Numbered from the stretch's first letter, positions 1-9,411 are shown. The stretch is DNA of 19,954 bases from Bacteroidales bacterium (GCA_016707705.1 JADJHD010000002.1:1-19954), one strand, 5' to 3'. Numbers and translations: made by a program. The notes: generated from the letters alone by a model not told the origin.

Positions 1-1
1 T

Positions 2-552
2 GCCAATGATGAGCAAATGCTTGAATGGGCATTGATAGAAACATTCAACGCGAAAGCCTGAATGCCCTTGAGATTGCCATCAGCTATAATCGCATTCTTG
101 AAGAATGTGACCTCACCCAGGACGAACTAAGTAAAAGGGTAGGGAAAAACAGGACTACCATCTCCAATTATATCCGCCTGCTAAAACTACCTGCTGAAAT
201 TCAGGCTGCCCTCAGGGATGGCACACTTACAATGGGTCATGCCCGTTCACTGATCAATGTTGAAAAACCTGATTACCAGCTTAATATATCCCGCCGAATC
301 ATAAAGGGGAAGGTTATCTGTCAGAGAAGCTGAGAAACTAGTCCAACAAATCGACGAAATTCCAGCTCCCCGAGCGCAAAGCTCAGCCTCAGCAAATTCC
401 GGATATATTGGAACGAAACGGGCTTCCCTTCAGTCGAAATTAAATTCAAAGTAGAGCTTAAACGCGGCCCTAAAGGAAAAGGCACCCTTATGATCCAGTT
501 TAAGTCGGATACTGACCTCGAAAAGATATTGTCAGCAATCGGCATAGAATAA
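2..552 (+). CDS. parB: Chromosome partitioning protein ParB (left end cut, frameshifted)
   Basis: ParB binds parS centromere sites and spreads along DNA as a CTP-dependent clamp, working with ParA in origin segregation. The window opens inside the N-terminal ParB/Spo0J domain: bases 2-40 read ANDEQMLEWALIE, and the next conserved residues NIQRESLNALE continue in another frame, so one A is missing near 41-43. The helix-turn-helix follows (LTQDELSKRVGKNRTTIS, about 112-165). A second frameshift near 310-314 is needed to reach LSVREAEKLVQQIDEIPAP, and a third near 446-450 joins the C-terminal dimerisation domain (VELKRGPKGKGTLMIQFKSD, ending LEKILSAIGIE, stop 550-552). Every segment is conserved ParB sequence, so the gene is probably intact in the organism and broken by sequence error. 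ParA would be expected just to the left. The DUF5683 gene follows directly. Confidence 0.9.
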
Positions 553-555
553 TCT

Positions 556-1266
556 GTGATATTCAGGTTCATCCATAGAACGTTTATTCGTCTGTTTCTT
601 TGCAGACCATCCTTACAGAAGGCATTCCCATCCTTTTAGCTCTTGTTTTCATGTTTGGATTAAATCAGCAATCCAATAAAGCCATTGCTCAAAGATACCG
701 TTAGGTTGAAAAACTTGCCGGACACTTCCGGAATCAAGGTACATTCTCCAAAGAAAGCAACTTACTATGCCATGATCCTGCCTGGACTGGGACAGGCCTA
801 CAACCCCAAATACTGGAAGATACCATTGTTTATGCCGGGTTTGGCTCTATGGCATATTTCATCTCTTTTAACACGAAAAACTACAGGCTGTTCAGGGATG
901 CCGATGCTTACTACATCAGCTTCAGCTACTAATAATCCTACAACACTTGAAGTAGCAACTGCATACGTGGAAAACCCTTCGCGGTTTATGCCCATGCCAC
1001 AGCCTGTTACTCCACCCAATGACCTTTCGCTGAGATACTCCAAAGATCAATTGCTGGTTGGTAGAGAGTATTACAGGAGAAACCTTGAAGTATCCTATAT
1101 CGTAACAGGTGTATGGTATATACTTACTGTTGTTGATGCTACAGTGGATGCTCACTTTTTTGACTATAATATAAGTGATGATTTGTCCATGAATCTCAAT
1201 CCCTGGATCACCACCTTCTCCTTTATATAAACAAGGAGCCGGGTTGATGTTACCTTAAAATTTTAA
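556..1266 (+). CDS. DUF5683 domain protein, probable membrane protein (frameshifted)
   Basis: This gene lies between parB and dapB, the usual place for DUF5683 in Bacteroidota. The signature is HSPKKATYYAMILPGLGQAYN followed by PKYWKIP (about 742-825). The part after that changes frame: at about 826-930 the family sequence is read as VYAGFGSMAYFISFNTKNYRLFRDADAYYISF, then the original frame resumes with TNNPTTLEVATAYVENPSRF. Later residues (YYRRNLEVSYIVTGVWYIL, VVDATVDAHFFDYNISDDLS) are also typical. The start is uncertain: a signal-peptide-like stretch (IPILLALVFMFG, about 624-660) lies in a third frame, and GTG at 556 is a possible start. The true C-terminus is probably GLMLxLKF with stop at 1264-1266 rather than the in-frame stop at 1228-1230. 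Function is unknown; the family has hydrophobic segments and is presumed to be in the envelope. Confidence 0.72.
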
Positions 1267-1279
1267 AAGGATCAGTAAA

Positions 1280-1999
1280 ATGAAATTAGCCATCATTGGT
1301 TATGGAACAATGGGCAGGGAAATTGAAAAAATTGCCCTCCAAGGAAATCATGAGATAACTGTGATTATTGATAATGAACAGGACTGGGAAACTGAAGGAA
1401 GCGCCTGCATGATTGCGATGTTGCTGTTGAATTCACTACTCCCTCTGTCGTTCTCGACAATCTGAATAAATGCTTCAAGTCTGGAATCCCGGTTGTTACC
1501 GGAACAACAGGCTGGCATTCCCAAATTGATGAAGTTTCGGCTGCCTGTACCAGGGAAAATGCAGCATTATTCTATGCATCTAACTTCAGCATCGGTGTCA
1601 ATATATTCTTTGGAAATCAACCGAAAACTTGCATCCTTACTCCAATCTCAGGATTCCTATACCCTGAAATTACTGAGATTCATCATACAAGGAAGAAAGA
1701 TGCTCCCAGCGGAACTGCTATATCGATTGCTCAGGATATCATTTCAGCAAACAAACGTTATCACTCATGGAAACTGGGCCTTCATCATGCCGGCGAAATT
1801 CCTGTCACTGCTACCCGGGAAGGTGATGTCCCCGGCACTCACCTGGTTCAATGGCAATCAACCAATGATATAATCAGTATCAGGCATGAGGCAAAAAACA
1901 GGATAGGTTTTGCCCAGGGTGCAATACTTGCTGCAGAATTTATGGTTGGAAGCATGGTATTTTTTTAGCATGAAGGATTTGCTTAAGATCAATGTTTAA
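1280..1999 (+). CDS. dapB: 4-hydroxy-tetrahydrodipicolinate reductase (frameshifted)
   Basis: DapB reduces 4-hydroxy-tetrahydrodipicolinate with NAD(P)H in the diaminopimelate/lysine pathway, which feeds peptidoglycan synthesis; it is cytosolic. The ATG at 1280 begins MKLAIIGYGTMGREIEKIA, a Rossmann dinucleotide-binding start. After a frameshift near 1402 come DVAVEFTTPSVVLDNL and GIPVVTGTTGWHSQI. SNFSIGVNIFF precedes a further shift near 1615, and another near 1655 leads to EIHHTRKKDAPSGTAISIA (about 1672-1728), the substrate and catalytic region with its His pair and Lys. The in-frame stop at 1966-1968 sits in a T6 run (1961-1966). Removing one T gives FSMKDLLKINV with stop 1997-1999, which resembles the usual DapB C-terminus, so I extend the gene there. 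All motifs are preserved; the breaks look like indel errors. Confidence 0.9.
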
Positions 2000-2215
2000 A
2001 GCAACTACCTGCATTCTTGTCTATTAACACTAATTAACGAACGCAACTGATCATAATCCAAACGATTACATGATATTTGTACCCTAAAAAAAAACAGTTT
2101 AGGAATCAGGCTTGCAAATTTTACACACGAATCATCATACCTGTCAAATTGATTTTTCGAAATTGAAAATTAAATTGAATACCATTTAGAAAATATCAAT
2201 AAACCTTACCGCCTT
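2000..2215. other. AT-rich intergenic region before lepB
   Basis: About 215 bp with no coding potential that I can support. It holds an A9 run (2088-2096) and a stretch near 2068-2080 (GATATTTGTACCC) that resembles a Bacteroidota -7 element but mismatches TAnnTTTG in the first position. A promoter for the signal peptidase gene is plausible here but not demonstrated. Confidence 0.35.
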
Positions 2216-3716
2216 ATGGATCTCATGACAATCATACTCATCTTCATCTTATTGTTTCCAATATTGCTTTTCTGGATATTCAAGGACGCCGGAAAACCTT
2301 CATGGCAACATTGGTACCCGTTTACAACTATTATGTGTGGATAGAAATCATTGGGAAAAAATGGTGGTGGTTTGCTTTAATGTTTGTCCCCTTCATTAAC
2401 ATCTTCATGATCATGCTTATGATTGTTGAAACGGTGAAGTGTTACAAAAAGAATTCATTAGTGAACGGCGCTGGCTGTTATTTTTTCCTTATGCATACCT
2501 TCCCTGGATCGGGTTGGCATCTTCAGAAACATATACAGAACCCTCCCTCCTGCCAAAATATAAGAAGTCAGTTACAAGGGGAATGGATTGACGCGATCAT
2601 TTTTGCAGTTGTCGCTGCTTCCATTATCAGGATATTTATGGTAGAGGCTTATGTTATTCCGACTTCTTCCATGGAGAAATCATTGCTTGTTGGCGATTAC
2701 CTGTTTGTCAGTAAACTTAGTTATGGCCCAAAAATTCCCACGACTCCCCTGGCTTTCCCCTTTGTTCATCATACTATGCCATTGACTAAATATACCAAAT
2801 CTTATGTAGAATGGATCAAATGGCCTTTTTACCGCTTCCCGGGCTTTACTTCTATCAAAAATAATGATGTGGTAGTTTTCAATTATCCTGATGGTGATAC
2901 TGTTTCACTTAAAGTTCAAAACCAGAGTTATTATGGCCTGGTCAGGGAATTGGGACGCGAAAGAGTTTGGAATGATAAGTACAACTTTGGTGATATTGTT
3001 GCTCGTCCGGTTGATAAAAGGGAAAACTATATTAAAAGATGTATTGGTATACCTGGTGATAATCTTGAAATAAAAGACCAGGTAGTCTATATCAATGGAA
3101 AGCATCAGAACTTCCTGAAAATGCGCAATATAAATATCGTATTAAGACTGACGGCACCTATTTCAATCCAAAGTGCTTGACAAGCAATATCACAGAAGAT
3201 GTTGAAGAAACAGGGGTTGAAAATGAATTTTGCTTGTACTACTCAGAGTCTCTTGCCAAAGTAAAAGAAATCAGTAGTGTACTTTCAGTCGAAAAATACA
3301 TTCAACCCAAGGGTTACTGGCAGCCCCATATTTTCCCCTTTGATTCGACTTATGCATGGAATGTTGACAATTTCGGGCCCTTCATATACCTAAAGCAGGA
3401 GAAACTGTTCCATTGAACCTGCACTCTTCCATTATACCATAGGATAATTGAAGCCTATGAACTAAATAAGGTGGAAGTGAAAGGGGATAAAATTTTTATC
3501 AATGATAAAGAAGCCAGCAGTTACACCTTCAAATTGGATTACTACTGGATGATGGGTGATAACAGGCATAATTCTGCTGATAGCCGTTTCTGGGGATTTG
3601 TGCCATCCGATCATATTGTCGGGAAAGCTGTATTTGTCTGGTTGTCGCTCGACTCAAACAAATCTCTTTTCAATGGCAAGATCCGTTGGAATAAACTCTT
3701 AAGAACCGTTAAATAA
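2216..3716 (+). CDS. lepB: Signal peptidase I, long Bacteroidota form (frameshifted)
   Basis: Type I signal peptidase cleaves signal peptides of exported proteins at the outer face of the inner membrane. From ATG 2216 (MDLMTIILIFILLFPILLFW) an N-terminal hydrophobic module runs through LVPVYNYYVWIEIIGKKWWW and FVPFINIFMIMLMIVETV. This extra membrane module is common in the Bacteroidota enzyme. The peptidase domain begins EWIDAIIFAVVAASIIRIFM. The catalytic Ser is in PTSSMEKS (codon 2668-2670) and the catalytic Lys in ENYIKRCIGIPGD (codon 3034-3036). The C-terminal box is MMGDNRHNSADSRFWGFVP, then HIVGKAVFVWLS (about 3549-3645). Frames change near 2303, 2480, 2575, 3105, 3390 and between 3400 and 3470; between them the sequence stays homologous (for example FPYAYLPWIGLASSETYTEP at about 2486-2545). 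Reconstructed length is about 500 residues. Both catalytic residues are present. Confidence 0.92.
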
Positions 3717-3796
3717 TTATTTACCGGGATCGATCGGGCAATTTACGGCAAACTGCTTCGTTACTTCATCAATTCAAACACAAAAATCCAAATTCA

Positions 3797-4450
3797 ATGA
3801 TTAAAAGGACCGTTTTCTCCCTCGCTTTAATTGCAAGCCTTGTTTTTACAGGTTTTGCCCAGACAAAGAGTTTCACAGGAACCATAACTTATAAGATCAC
3901 CTATCCGGCCAGTCTTTCTACTGCTATGGCTGCAGCTCTTCCTTCATCAATTATAATGCAAATTAGTTCTAATAAAGCCAAATTTGAAGTAACACTTCCC
4001 AATGGAAAGCAAACCTTCATTGTAAATGGTGACGAAATTTCTGTTACCCGTCTGATGGATCTGGCAGAAGGAAAATTCTATATTAAGAAAACTAAAGAAG
4101 AATTCCAGAAGGAAGACGCCCCATCGTTTATGCCGCTAAAAGAATCCAAAACAATTGCCGGATACAAGTGTAAATCCGGTGAAATTAGCTACAAGGATCG
4201 TGGTGGTAAGGTTCAGAAAAGCACTGTTTACTATAGTGATGAACTTGGCTCCAATAATATTTACTTTAACACCATTGCTAAAGGTGTTAAAGGCATTCTG
4301 CTCGATTTTGATTACTCCGGATTAGGCGCTCCGATGCATCTTACTGCTTCAGAAATAACTGCCGGAAGGATTTCCAATAAAACCTTTGAAATCCCGACCG
4401 AATACAAACAGACAACAGGAAGCAGAACTACAGAAATTACGCCAGGCTAA
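3797..4450 (+). CDS. Secreted DUF4412-like protein
   Basis: An intact 217-residue protein. It starts with a clear signal peptide (MIKRTVFSLALIASLVFTGFAQ), with predicted cleavage after FAQ. The mature part is beta-rich: GTITYKITYPASL, then SSNKAKFEVTLPNGKQTFIVNGD, and a central IAGYKCKSGEISY, the kind of segment seen in DUF4412 and related periplasmic proteins with a LolA-like fold. The family assignment rests on this pattern only. There is no lipobox and no sorting tail. It lies 80 bp after lepB and is followed by a hairpin terminator, so it may be the last gene of that unit. Likely location is the periplasm; no enzymatic residues can be named. Confidence 0.75.
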   Translation: MIKRTVFSLALIASLVFTGFAQTKSFTGTITYKITYPASLSTAMAAALPSSIIMQISSNKAKFEVTLPNGKQTFIVNGDEISVTRLMDLAEGKFYIKKTKEEFQKEDAPSFMPLKESKTIAGYKCKSGEISYKDRGGKVQKSTVYYSDELGSNNIYFNTIAKGVKGILLDFDYSGLGAPMHLTASEITAGRISNKTFEIPTEYKQTTGSRTTEITPG

Positions 4451-4486
4451 TAAGAGCAGATAATGCTTTTAAATCCCCTTTCAGGA

Positions 4487-4521
4487 AGAATCCTCCTTCT
4501 ATAGGGGGATTCTTTTTCTTT
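4487..4521 (+). terminator. Rho-independent terminator after the DUF4412-like gene
   Basis: AGAATCCTCC (4487-4496) pairs with GGGGGATTCT (4504-4513) around a 7-base loop, with one T-G wobble. A T-rich stretch (TTTTCTTT) follows immediately. The hairpin is 36 bp past the stop codon, the right place to end the upstream transcript before ftsK. Confidence 0.8.
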
Positions 4522-4556
4522 GACAATCAATCGATAAGCCATTACTTCATTTTTCT

Positions 4557-4564
4557 TACTTTTG
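4557..4564 (+). promoter_or_regulatory. Candidate -7 box upstream of ftsK
   Basis: TACTTTTG matches the Bacteroidota -7 consensus TAnnTTTG exactly and lies between the preceding terminator and ftsK, about 90 bp before the likely start. No convincing TTTG -33 element is found at the expected 19-21 bp spacing, so this is only a candidate. Confidence 0.4.
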
Positions 4565-4651
4565 CATCAATAACTCTCCTTTATCCCTAATGGTTGGGGA
4601 ACAAAAATCAATAAGTAAAGGAAAGCCTGATGGATATTGAAATTCCGGAAT

Positions 4652-7249
4652 ATGCAGGAGAAAATAACCAATTTTATGCCTAAAAACACCCTGAAGCAGG
4701 TGGCTCAAAAAGCCGCCGAGCCGAAGGATCAAAAGGATAAGAAAGAAAAGAAAAACCGTCAATCAAAAACTGATAACGACGATCTGAAAGAACCCAATGT
4801 CGGGCGTTTAGAAAAGGTCGCCCAGGTTGTCGGATTTTTTCTTTACTGGCTTCGTTCTTTTCCTGGTTACCTTCATCTCCTACCTGTTCAACTGGTTCAA
4901 TGGCGGAACAGATGATATTTTTCCCAACATCAGTTTTTCCAGGGTTTCTCCGATAAAAGCCTTGAAACACATAACCTGGGTGGCCGCCTGGGTGCTGCTT
5001 TATCCACCCTGATGATCAAACAAGGGTTCGGGATCGGAACATTTTTCCTTGTCATCTGGATGTTCATCCTGGGAGTAAGACTTTCACTTAAACATATCAT
5101 TATTCCACTTGGAAAGAGTTTCGGCATCGCCGTATTGATGATGGTCTGGCTTTCAGTTGCATTAGCTTTCCTGTTAAAAGGAACTCCTGCATCCATACTG
5201 GGTGGAATCTCAGGTTTTGAAACGTCTATATGGCTCGAAGGACTTATGGGTAAAATGGGTTTATCTCTGTTACTTGTTTTTGTGCTTGTGGCATTCCTGG
5301 TAGTGGTATATAATTTTTCACTGCATGCATTTAAACAACGTATTATTGATCGTAAATCAGCTTTGGAAGATGCCGGTTCAGATGATGCTGCGCTCAATAA
5401 TCAAAAAAATTCAGTTTCTTCCGATTTTCCTGTTGATAAATACAATACCGTGGAATTTGCAGTGAAGGACGAGAGTATCCATGGAAAAGAAACTAAACAA
5501 ACTGAAAAGAATCAGCCATCTAATGAAAGACATATTGATTTTGAACCTGTTACAGTAGCAACAACCAAGCAAGCACCGGCTTCCAAAGTTGAATTCACTG
5601 TTGAGCCTGTCAATAATCCTCCTTTCACCCCGGTAACACCTGCCACTCCGCTTCTTAAGATTGATGAACCGGAAGAAGAGGCAGAAACCAATGATACCCC
5701 CGAACATCATACTATCGATACACCTTATGACCCAACCCTGGACCTGGGCACTTACCAGTTGCCAGGTATTGATCTGCTGGATGAATATGGAGGAGGCTCC
5801 ATTAATGTTAACAAGGAAGAGCTTGAGGCTAATAAAAACCGGATTGTTTCTACTTTAGGGAATTATGGCATACAGATCGACAAGATCAAGGCAACCATTG
5901 GACCCACTGTAACACTCTATGAGATTATTCCTGCACCAGGTGTAAGGATCTCCAAGATCAAGAACCTGGAAGATGATATTGCTTTAAGTCTCTCTGCTCT
6001 TGGTATTCGTATCATTGCTCCTATTCCGGGTAAGGGAACCATTGGGATTGAAGTTCCAAATCAAAAGCCGGAGATTGTTGGAATGAAGACCATCATGGGT
6101 TCTGAAAAATTCAGCAATACCCGTTTTGACCTTCCTTTCGCCATTGGAAAGACCATTGCCAATGAGGATTTTATAGCTGACCTTACCAAAATGCCCCATA
6201 TCCTTATGGCAGGAGCAACAGGACAAGGTAAATCAGTAGGGCTGAATGCCATTATAGCATCACTTTTGTATAAGAAGCATCCTGTAGAATTAAAATTTGT
6301 AATGGTGGACCCCAAAAAAGTGGAGTTAACACTATTTTCAAAAATAGAAAGGCATTACCTGGCTAAACTTCCCGATTCGGAGGAAGCAATCATCACTGAC
6401 ACCAGGAAAGTAGTCAGGACCTTGAATTCGCTCAACATCGAAATGGATCAGCGTTATGATCTGCTGAAAGATGCGCAGGTGCGAAATATAAAAGAGTATA
6501 ATATAAAATATATTGCCCGGAAACTCAATCCTGAACAGGGCCATCGGTTCCTGCCCTACATTGTGGTGGTGATTGACGAGTTTGCTGATCTGATACTCAC
6601 CGCTGGTAAAGAGATAGAGCACCCTATAACGCGTCTGGCCCAGTTAGCAAGAGCCATTGGAATACACCTTGTAATTGCCACACAGCGACCCAGCGTAAAT
6701 ATTATTACCGGAACAATCAAAGCGAATTTCCCGGCACGTATCGCTTTTAGGGTAATTTCCAAGATCGACTCCAGGACCATTCTTGATACAGGAGGAGCTG
6801 ATCAATTGATTGGACGAGGAGATTTACTTATGTCACAAGGTGGGGATATAATTCGTCTGCAATGTGCATTCATTGATACCCACGAAATAGAAAGAATCAC
6901 TGAGTTTATTGGTTCCCAAAGAGGCTATCCATCAGCTTATGCTCTTCCCGAATTCAATGAAGAGGATACTGTACCCATGGAAGATATGGATCCTAATGAG
7001 AGGGATGAATTATTTGAAGAAGCCGCTTACCTGATTGTAGCCTCACAGCAAGGCTCTACCTCCCTGATCCAAAGGAAGTTGAAACTTGGATACAACCGTG
7101 CAGGCCGAATTATTGACCAATTGGAAGCTGCCGGAATTGTAGGTCCATTCGAAGGCAGTAAAGCCCGTGAAGTAAGAATTGCAACAGAATTTGCTTTGGA
7201 ACAATATTTGAAAGATATACGGAGCAAAGAAAATCATAATGAATTCTAA
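4652..7249 (+). CDS. ftsK: DNA translocase FtsK (two frameshifts in N-terminal part)
   Basis: FtsK is a septum-anchored ATPase that pumps chromosomal DNA during division and resolves dimers with XerCD. The start is ATG 4652 or ATG 4676; both lead into a lysine-rich cytoplasmic segment. Membrane segments follow (FTGFVLFLVTFISYLFNWF, then FGIGTFFLVIWMFILGV, SFGIAVLMMVWLSVALAFLL and LGLSLLLVFVLVAFLVVVY-like at 5260-5310). Frameshifts lie near 4835 (T6 run) and 4935 (T5 run). From 5012 the frame is open to the stop. An acidic, Pro/Thr-rich linker spans about 5340-5740. The motor domain has Walker A GATGQGKS (6212-6235), Walker B VVVIDEFADL (about 6560-6592) and TQRPSVNIITGTIKANFPARI. The gamma domain for KOPS-like sequence recognition is present (YLIVASQQGSTSLIQRKLKL to about 7170). 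Reconstructed length is about 865 residues. lolA follows by 12 bp, a conserved pairing. Confidence 0.96.
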
Positions 7250-7261
7250 CAAATCATATAA

Positions 7262-7889
7262 ATGAAGAAATCCATCATCATTTCATTACTCCTGGCAATA
7301 GCCATCGGAAGTTATGCCCAGGGTGACAAAAGCCACTACCATCCTGAATGAAGTTTCCGCGAAAACGAAGGCTTACAAAACCGTTCTGATTGATTTCACC
7401 TACACCATGGAGAATAAGAAGGAGAAAATCAATGATAAATTCAATGGAACCCTAAAATCCAAAGGAGATAAATACAAACTGTTAGTTGCCAGGCAGGAAG
7501 TGATTTCTGACGGAAAAACAGTGTGGACTTACCTTAAAGATGCCAACGAAGTTCAAATCAACAATGCAGGTGTGGATGATGATTCCTTTACCCCAACGAA
7601 GTTATTAAGCAATTATTCAAAGGAATACAAATCGAAGTTTATTGAAGAGAAAGGGAATACCCAGATTATTGAACTTTATCCTCTTGCAAAAGGAAAATCA
7701 TTTATTAAGGTGAAACTTTCGATTGACAAAACGAAAAAACAAATTCAGCAGTTTGTCATTCATGATAAAGGGGGGAGTGTATTTACTTACCTGGTGAATA
7801 AATTCGTCACCGATCAACCCATTAATGACAAGGAATTTACTTTCAACAAAGCCGATCATCCCGGGGTTACCATTGATGATATGCGGTAA
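7262..7889 (+). CDS. lolA: Outer-membrane lipoprotein carrier protein LolA (frameshift at signal-peptide end)
   Basis: LolA carries lipoproteins across the periplasm from LolCDE to the outer membrane. ATG 7262 gives a signal peptide (MKKSIIISLLLAIAIGSYAQ), then the frame is lost near 7322, probably one missing A in the run at 7326-7329. From 7314 the mature part reads ATTILNEVSAKTKAYKTVLI, DFTYTMENKKEKINDKFNGT, LKSKGDKYKLL, DGKTVWTYLKDANEVQINN and, near the end, KEFTFNKADHPGVTIDDMR. These match the unclosed beta-barrel fold of LolA. Length is about 208 residues, normal for the family. It starts 12 bp after ftsK and is probably co-transcribed, ending at the hairpin near 7916. Confidence 0.9.
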
Positions 7890-7915
7890 ACAACGAAGTA
7901 AGAGATTTTAAGAGA

Positions 7916-7950
7916 AAGGAATTCCGGTGGGGTTCCTTTTTTTATTTTTA
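7916..7950 (+). terminator. Rho-independent terminator after lolA
   Basis: AAGGAA (7916-7921) pairs with TTCCTT (7933-7938), extended by weak inner T-G pairs, and is followed by TTTTTTATTTTTA. It sits between the convergent lolA and DUF1801 genes. The minus-strand side has a poorer T tract, so it probably serves lolA first. Confidence 0.75.
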
Positions 7951-8301
7951 CTTCCTGGATTTTGACTTGTTTTCTTCCACCCTGAATTTCACGATCCGTT
8001 CAATCAGGTCAAAAGGAACAGGCTGGTCCAAAGGGAATTGCACAGATCCTTTACCTTGTTTAAATTTTGAAAGCTCGACCATAAATTTAGCATGCCCGGT
8101 TGGGGTAGCATAAAAACCCAGATGCTTTGGGTAAGCGGCATAGTAAACCAATGGCTTTTTATTCAATTTGTAGGCAGGCATTCCATAAGCCATGGATTCA
8201 ACTGCTTCCGGAGCAGTTTCTTTGATCAGTTTCCTTAGTTTATTTAATATTTGCTGCACATTTTCAGGGAATTGCTGAATGTATTTTTCTATTTCTTCCA
8301 T
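7948..8301 (-). CDS. DUF1801 (YdhG-like) family protein
   Basis: An intact 117-residue cytosolic protein with no signal peptide. It begins MEEIEKYIQQFPENVQQILN and contains ETAPEAVESMAYGMPAYKLN and YAAYPKHLGFYATPTG, a sequence pattern typical of DUF1801/YdhG proteins, which have a small alpha/beta fold. Some members are called iron chaperones, but on thin evidence; I do not assign a role. The C-terminus is basic (VEENKSKSRK). Transcription is convergent with lolA across the shared hairpin region. Confidence 0.82.
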   Translation of the reverse strand: MEEIEKYIQQFPENVQQILNKLRKLIKETAPEAVESMAYGMPAYKLNKKPLVYYAAYPKHLGFYATPTGHAKFMVELSKFKQGKGSVQFPLDQPVPFDLIERIVKFRVEENKSKSRK

Positions 8302-8679
8302 TGGGAGTAAATATTATTTACAACTTAATTATTAGGTATGAATTCCAAATCTTGTCTGGACAAGTAATTAATACTACAAAACAATAGATTTCCGGGCACA
8401 ATTATAATTCTTTGTGCTCAAATTTAGTGATATATATCCGGAGGTTCAGATCTGCATCCATAATTGTGGCGGGAAAAAGGGCCAGGTTCCCTTTGGGGCA
8501 AGATGAAAAAGCAAAATTCCCTTGGGACTTGGATTGAACTTTGATCTTGACTCAAATCCTTTGATTGACTGACAATTTGATTTAAACTTTTCTTATGAAT
8601 TTTCGTAGTGTGGGGCCTTCGGCGGAGGGGACATCCTTTATTGCCAATCTGGATCTAGCTTATAACCAATGCCTTCAGA
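8302..8679. other. Gene-free stretch upstream of the octamer array
   Basis: About 380 bp without a credible gene on either strand. It is AT-rich near the DUF1801 start and holds short direct G/C-rich words (GGGAAAAAGGG, CCCTTTGGGG, TCCCTTGGGAC). TCCCTTGGGA near 8518-8527 is close to a palindrome. I recognise no transposon ends, no tRNA and no riboswitch. Confidence 0.5.
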
Positions 8680-8859
8680 GCATCCCCTCATCTCCTCATC
8701 TCCTCATCTCCTCATCTCCAAATCCCCTCATCTCCTCATCTCTTCATCTCTTCATCTCCCAATCTCCTAATCTCTTAATCTCCTAATCTATTAATCTCCT
8801 AATCTCCTAATCCCTAAATTTCTAAATTTCTAAATTTCTAAATTTCTAAATTTCTAAAT
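8680..8859. repeat. Octanucleotide tandem array, about 22 units
   Basis: An uninterrupted 8-bp periodicity. Units from 8688 read TCATCTCC four times; 8720 is AAATCCCC; 8728-8759 are TCATCTCC/TCATCTCT. From 8760 the units become CAATCTCC, then TAATCTCC and variants (8768-8815), and from 8816 AAATTTCT five times, ending AAATC. The period never slips, but the unit changes stepwise along the array. There is no spacer structure, so it is not CRISPR. The right end overlaps the last codons of the minus-strand gene at 8846-9382. Similar TCTCCTAA-type low-complexity tails occur between genes in Bacteroidales drafts as far as I recall; their function is unknown. Confidence 0.9.
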
Positions 8860-9382
8860 CATTTTTATACAACTGTTTCAAAATCTTTTTCCCGATACTT
8901 TTAAACCCCGGACTTCCTTCTGACATTTGAAATTCAATGGTATCAATCAATTCATTGCTTATTTGAGGCATTTGCTTGGAAACCTCAAATAAGATCAGCA
9001 TACAATACATTTTGGCAGCAACGGCTTCTGATTTTGACAATAGCCATTCAAAAGAAAGATTGGTCAGTTCACCCAACCTGTTTTCAGGCAATGGGTTTCT
9101 TGAAATCATCCTTAATCCGTGGCGTTTCATTCCGTCGTGACCGAACGTTGGCAATAGGTCGATCAAAGTTTCCAGGTAGGGTTCAACCCAGGATGGCTCA
9201 TTTTCACTTGCAGTATCAATGATCCAGGCAGCTCTGCGGGACAAGGGGCCTCGGTCAGAAAGGTAAATCTCCCATAAGGCATGAATTAACTCAGGCTTCT
9301 TCTTAACAATATTTCCAACAAAATCCGTATTTGCCCGTGAATTTTCCTGCATGAGAAGGGCGTGCAACTCATCATTTTCCAT
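8846..9382 (-). CDS. Alpha-helical HEAT-repeat-like protein
   Basis: An intact 178-residue protein without signal peptide or membrane segment. It is almost wholly helical, with repeat-like hydrophobic helices (PELIHALWEIYLSDRGPLSR, RAAWIIDTASENEPSWVEPY, ETLIDLLPTFGHDGMKRHGL). This recalls HEAT/ARM solenoids; small proteins of this type in Bacteroidota are sometimes labelled adenylosuccinate lyase, but no catalytic signature of that enzyme is present. The last four codons and the stop (DLEI, TAG at 8846-8848) lie within the octamer array, so the C-terminus may have been reshaped by repeat expansion. It has a candidate promoter at 9412-9444 and is divergent from the LTA-synthase-like gene. Confidence 0.7.
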   Translation of the reverse strand: MENDELHALLMQENSRANTDFVGNIVKKKPELIHALWEIYLSDRGPLSRRAAWIIDTASENEPSWVEPYLETLIDLLPTFGHDGMKRHGLRMISRNPLPENRLGELTNLSFEWLLSKSEAVAAKMYCMLILFEVSKQMPQISNELIDTIEFQMSEGSPGFKSIGKKILKQLYKNDLEI

Positions 9383-9411
9383 ACATGAATAAGTCTAAAA
9401 GCCAGATGTGG

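Noticed and set aside
2899..2916. parS-like sequence TGTTTCACTTAAAGTT inside lepB, near parB
   Set aside because: Only the left half matches the parS consensus; the right half of the palindrome has five mismatches and the site is within conserved lepB coding sequence.
4930..5397. 155-codon open frame on the minus strand over ftsK
   Set aside because: It lies opposite the FtsK membrane and linker region, which is a clear coding frame on the plus strand; its own sequence shows no recognisable features.
1..7330. Programmed frameshifting as an explanation for the broken housekeeping genes
   Set aside because: Too many sites in unrelated genes, no consistent slippery heptamer with a downstream structure, and the homopolymer bias fits sequencing indels better.
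8595..8786. Open frame over the octamer array giving a Ser/Pro/Leu/Ile-rich repeat peptide
   Set aside because: It is an 8-bp repeat read in three frames in turn; it has no homology features and no convincing start context, so it is not a gene.
8680..8859. Possible CRISPR array
   Set aside because: Units are 8 bp with no spacers and there are no cas genes in the window.
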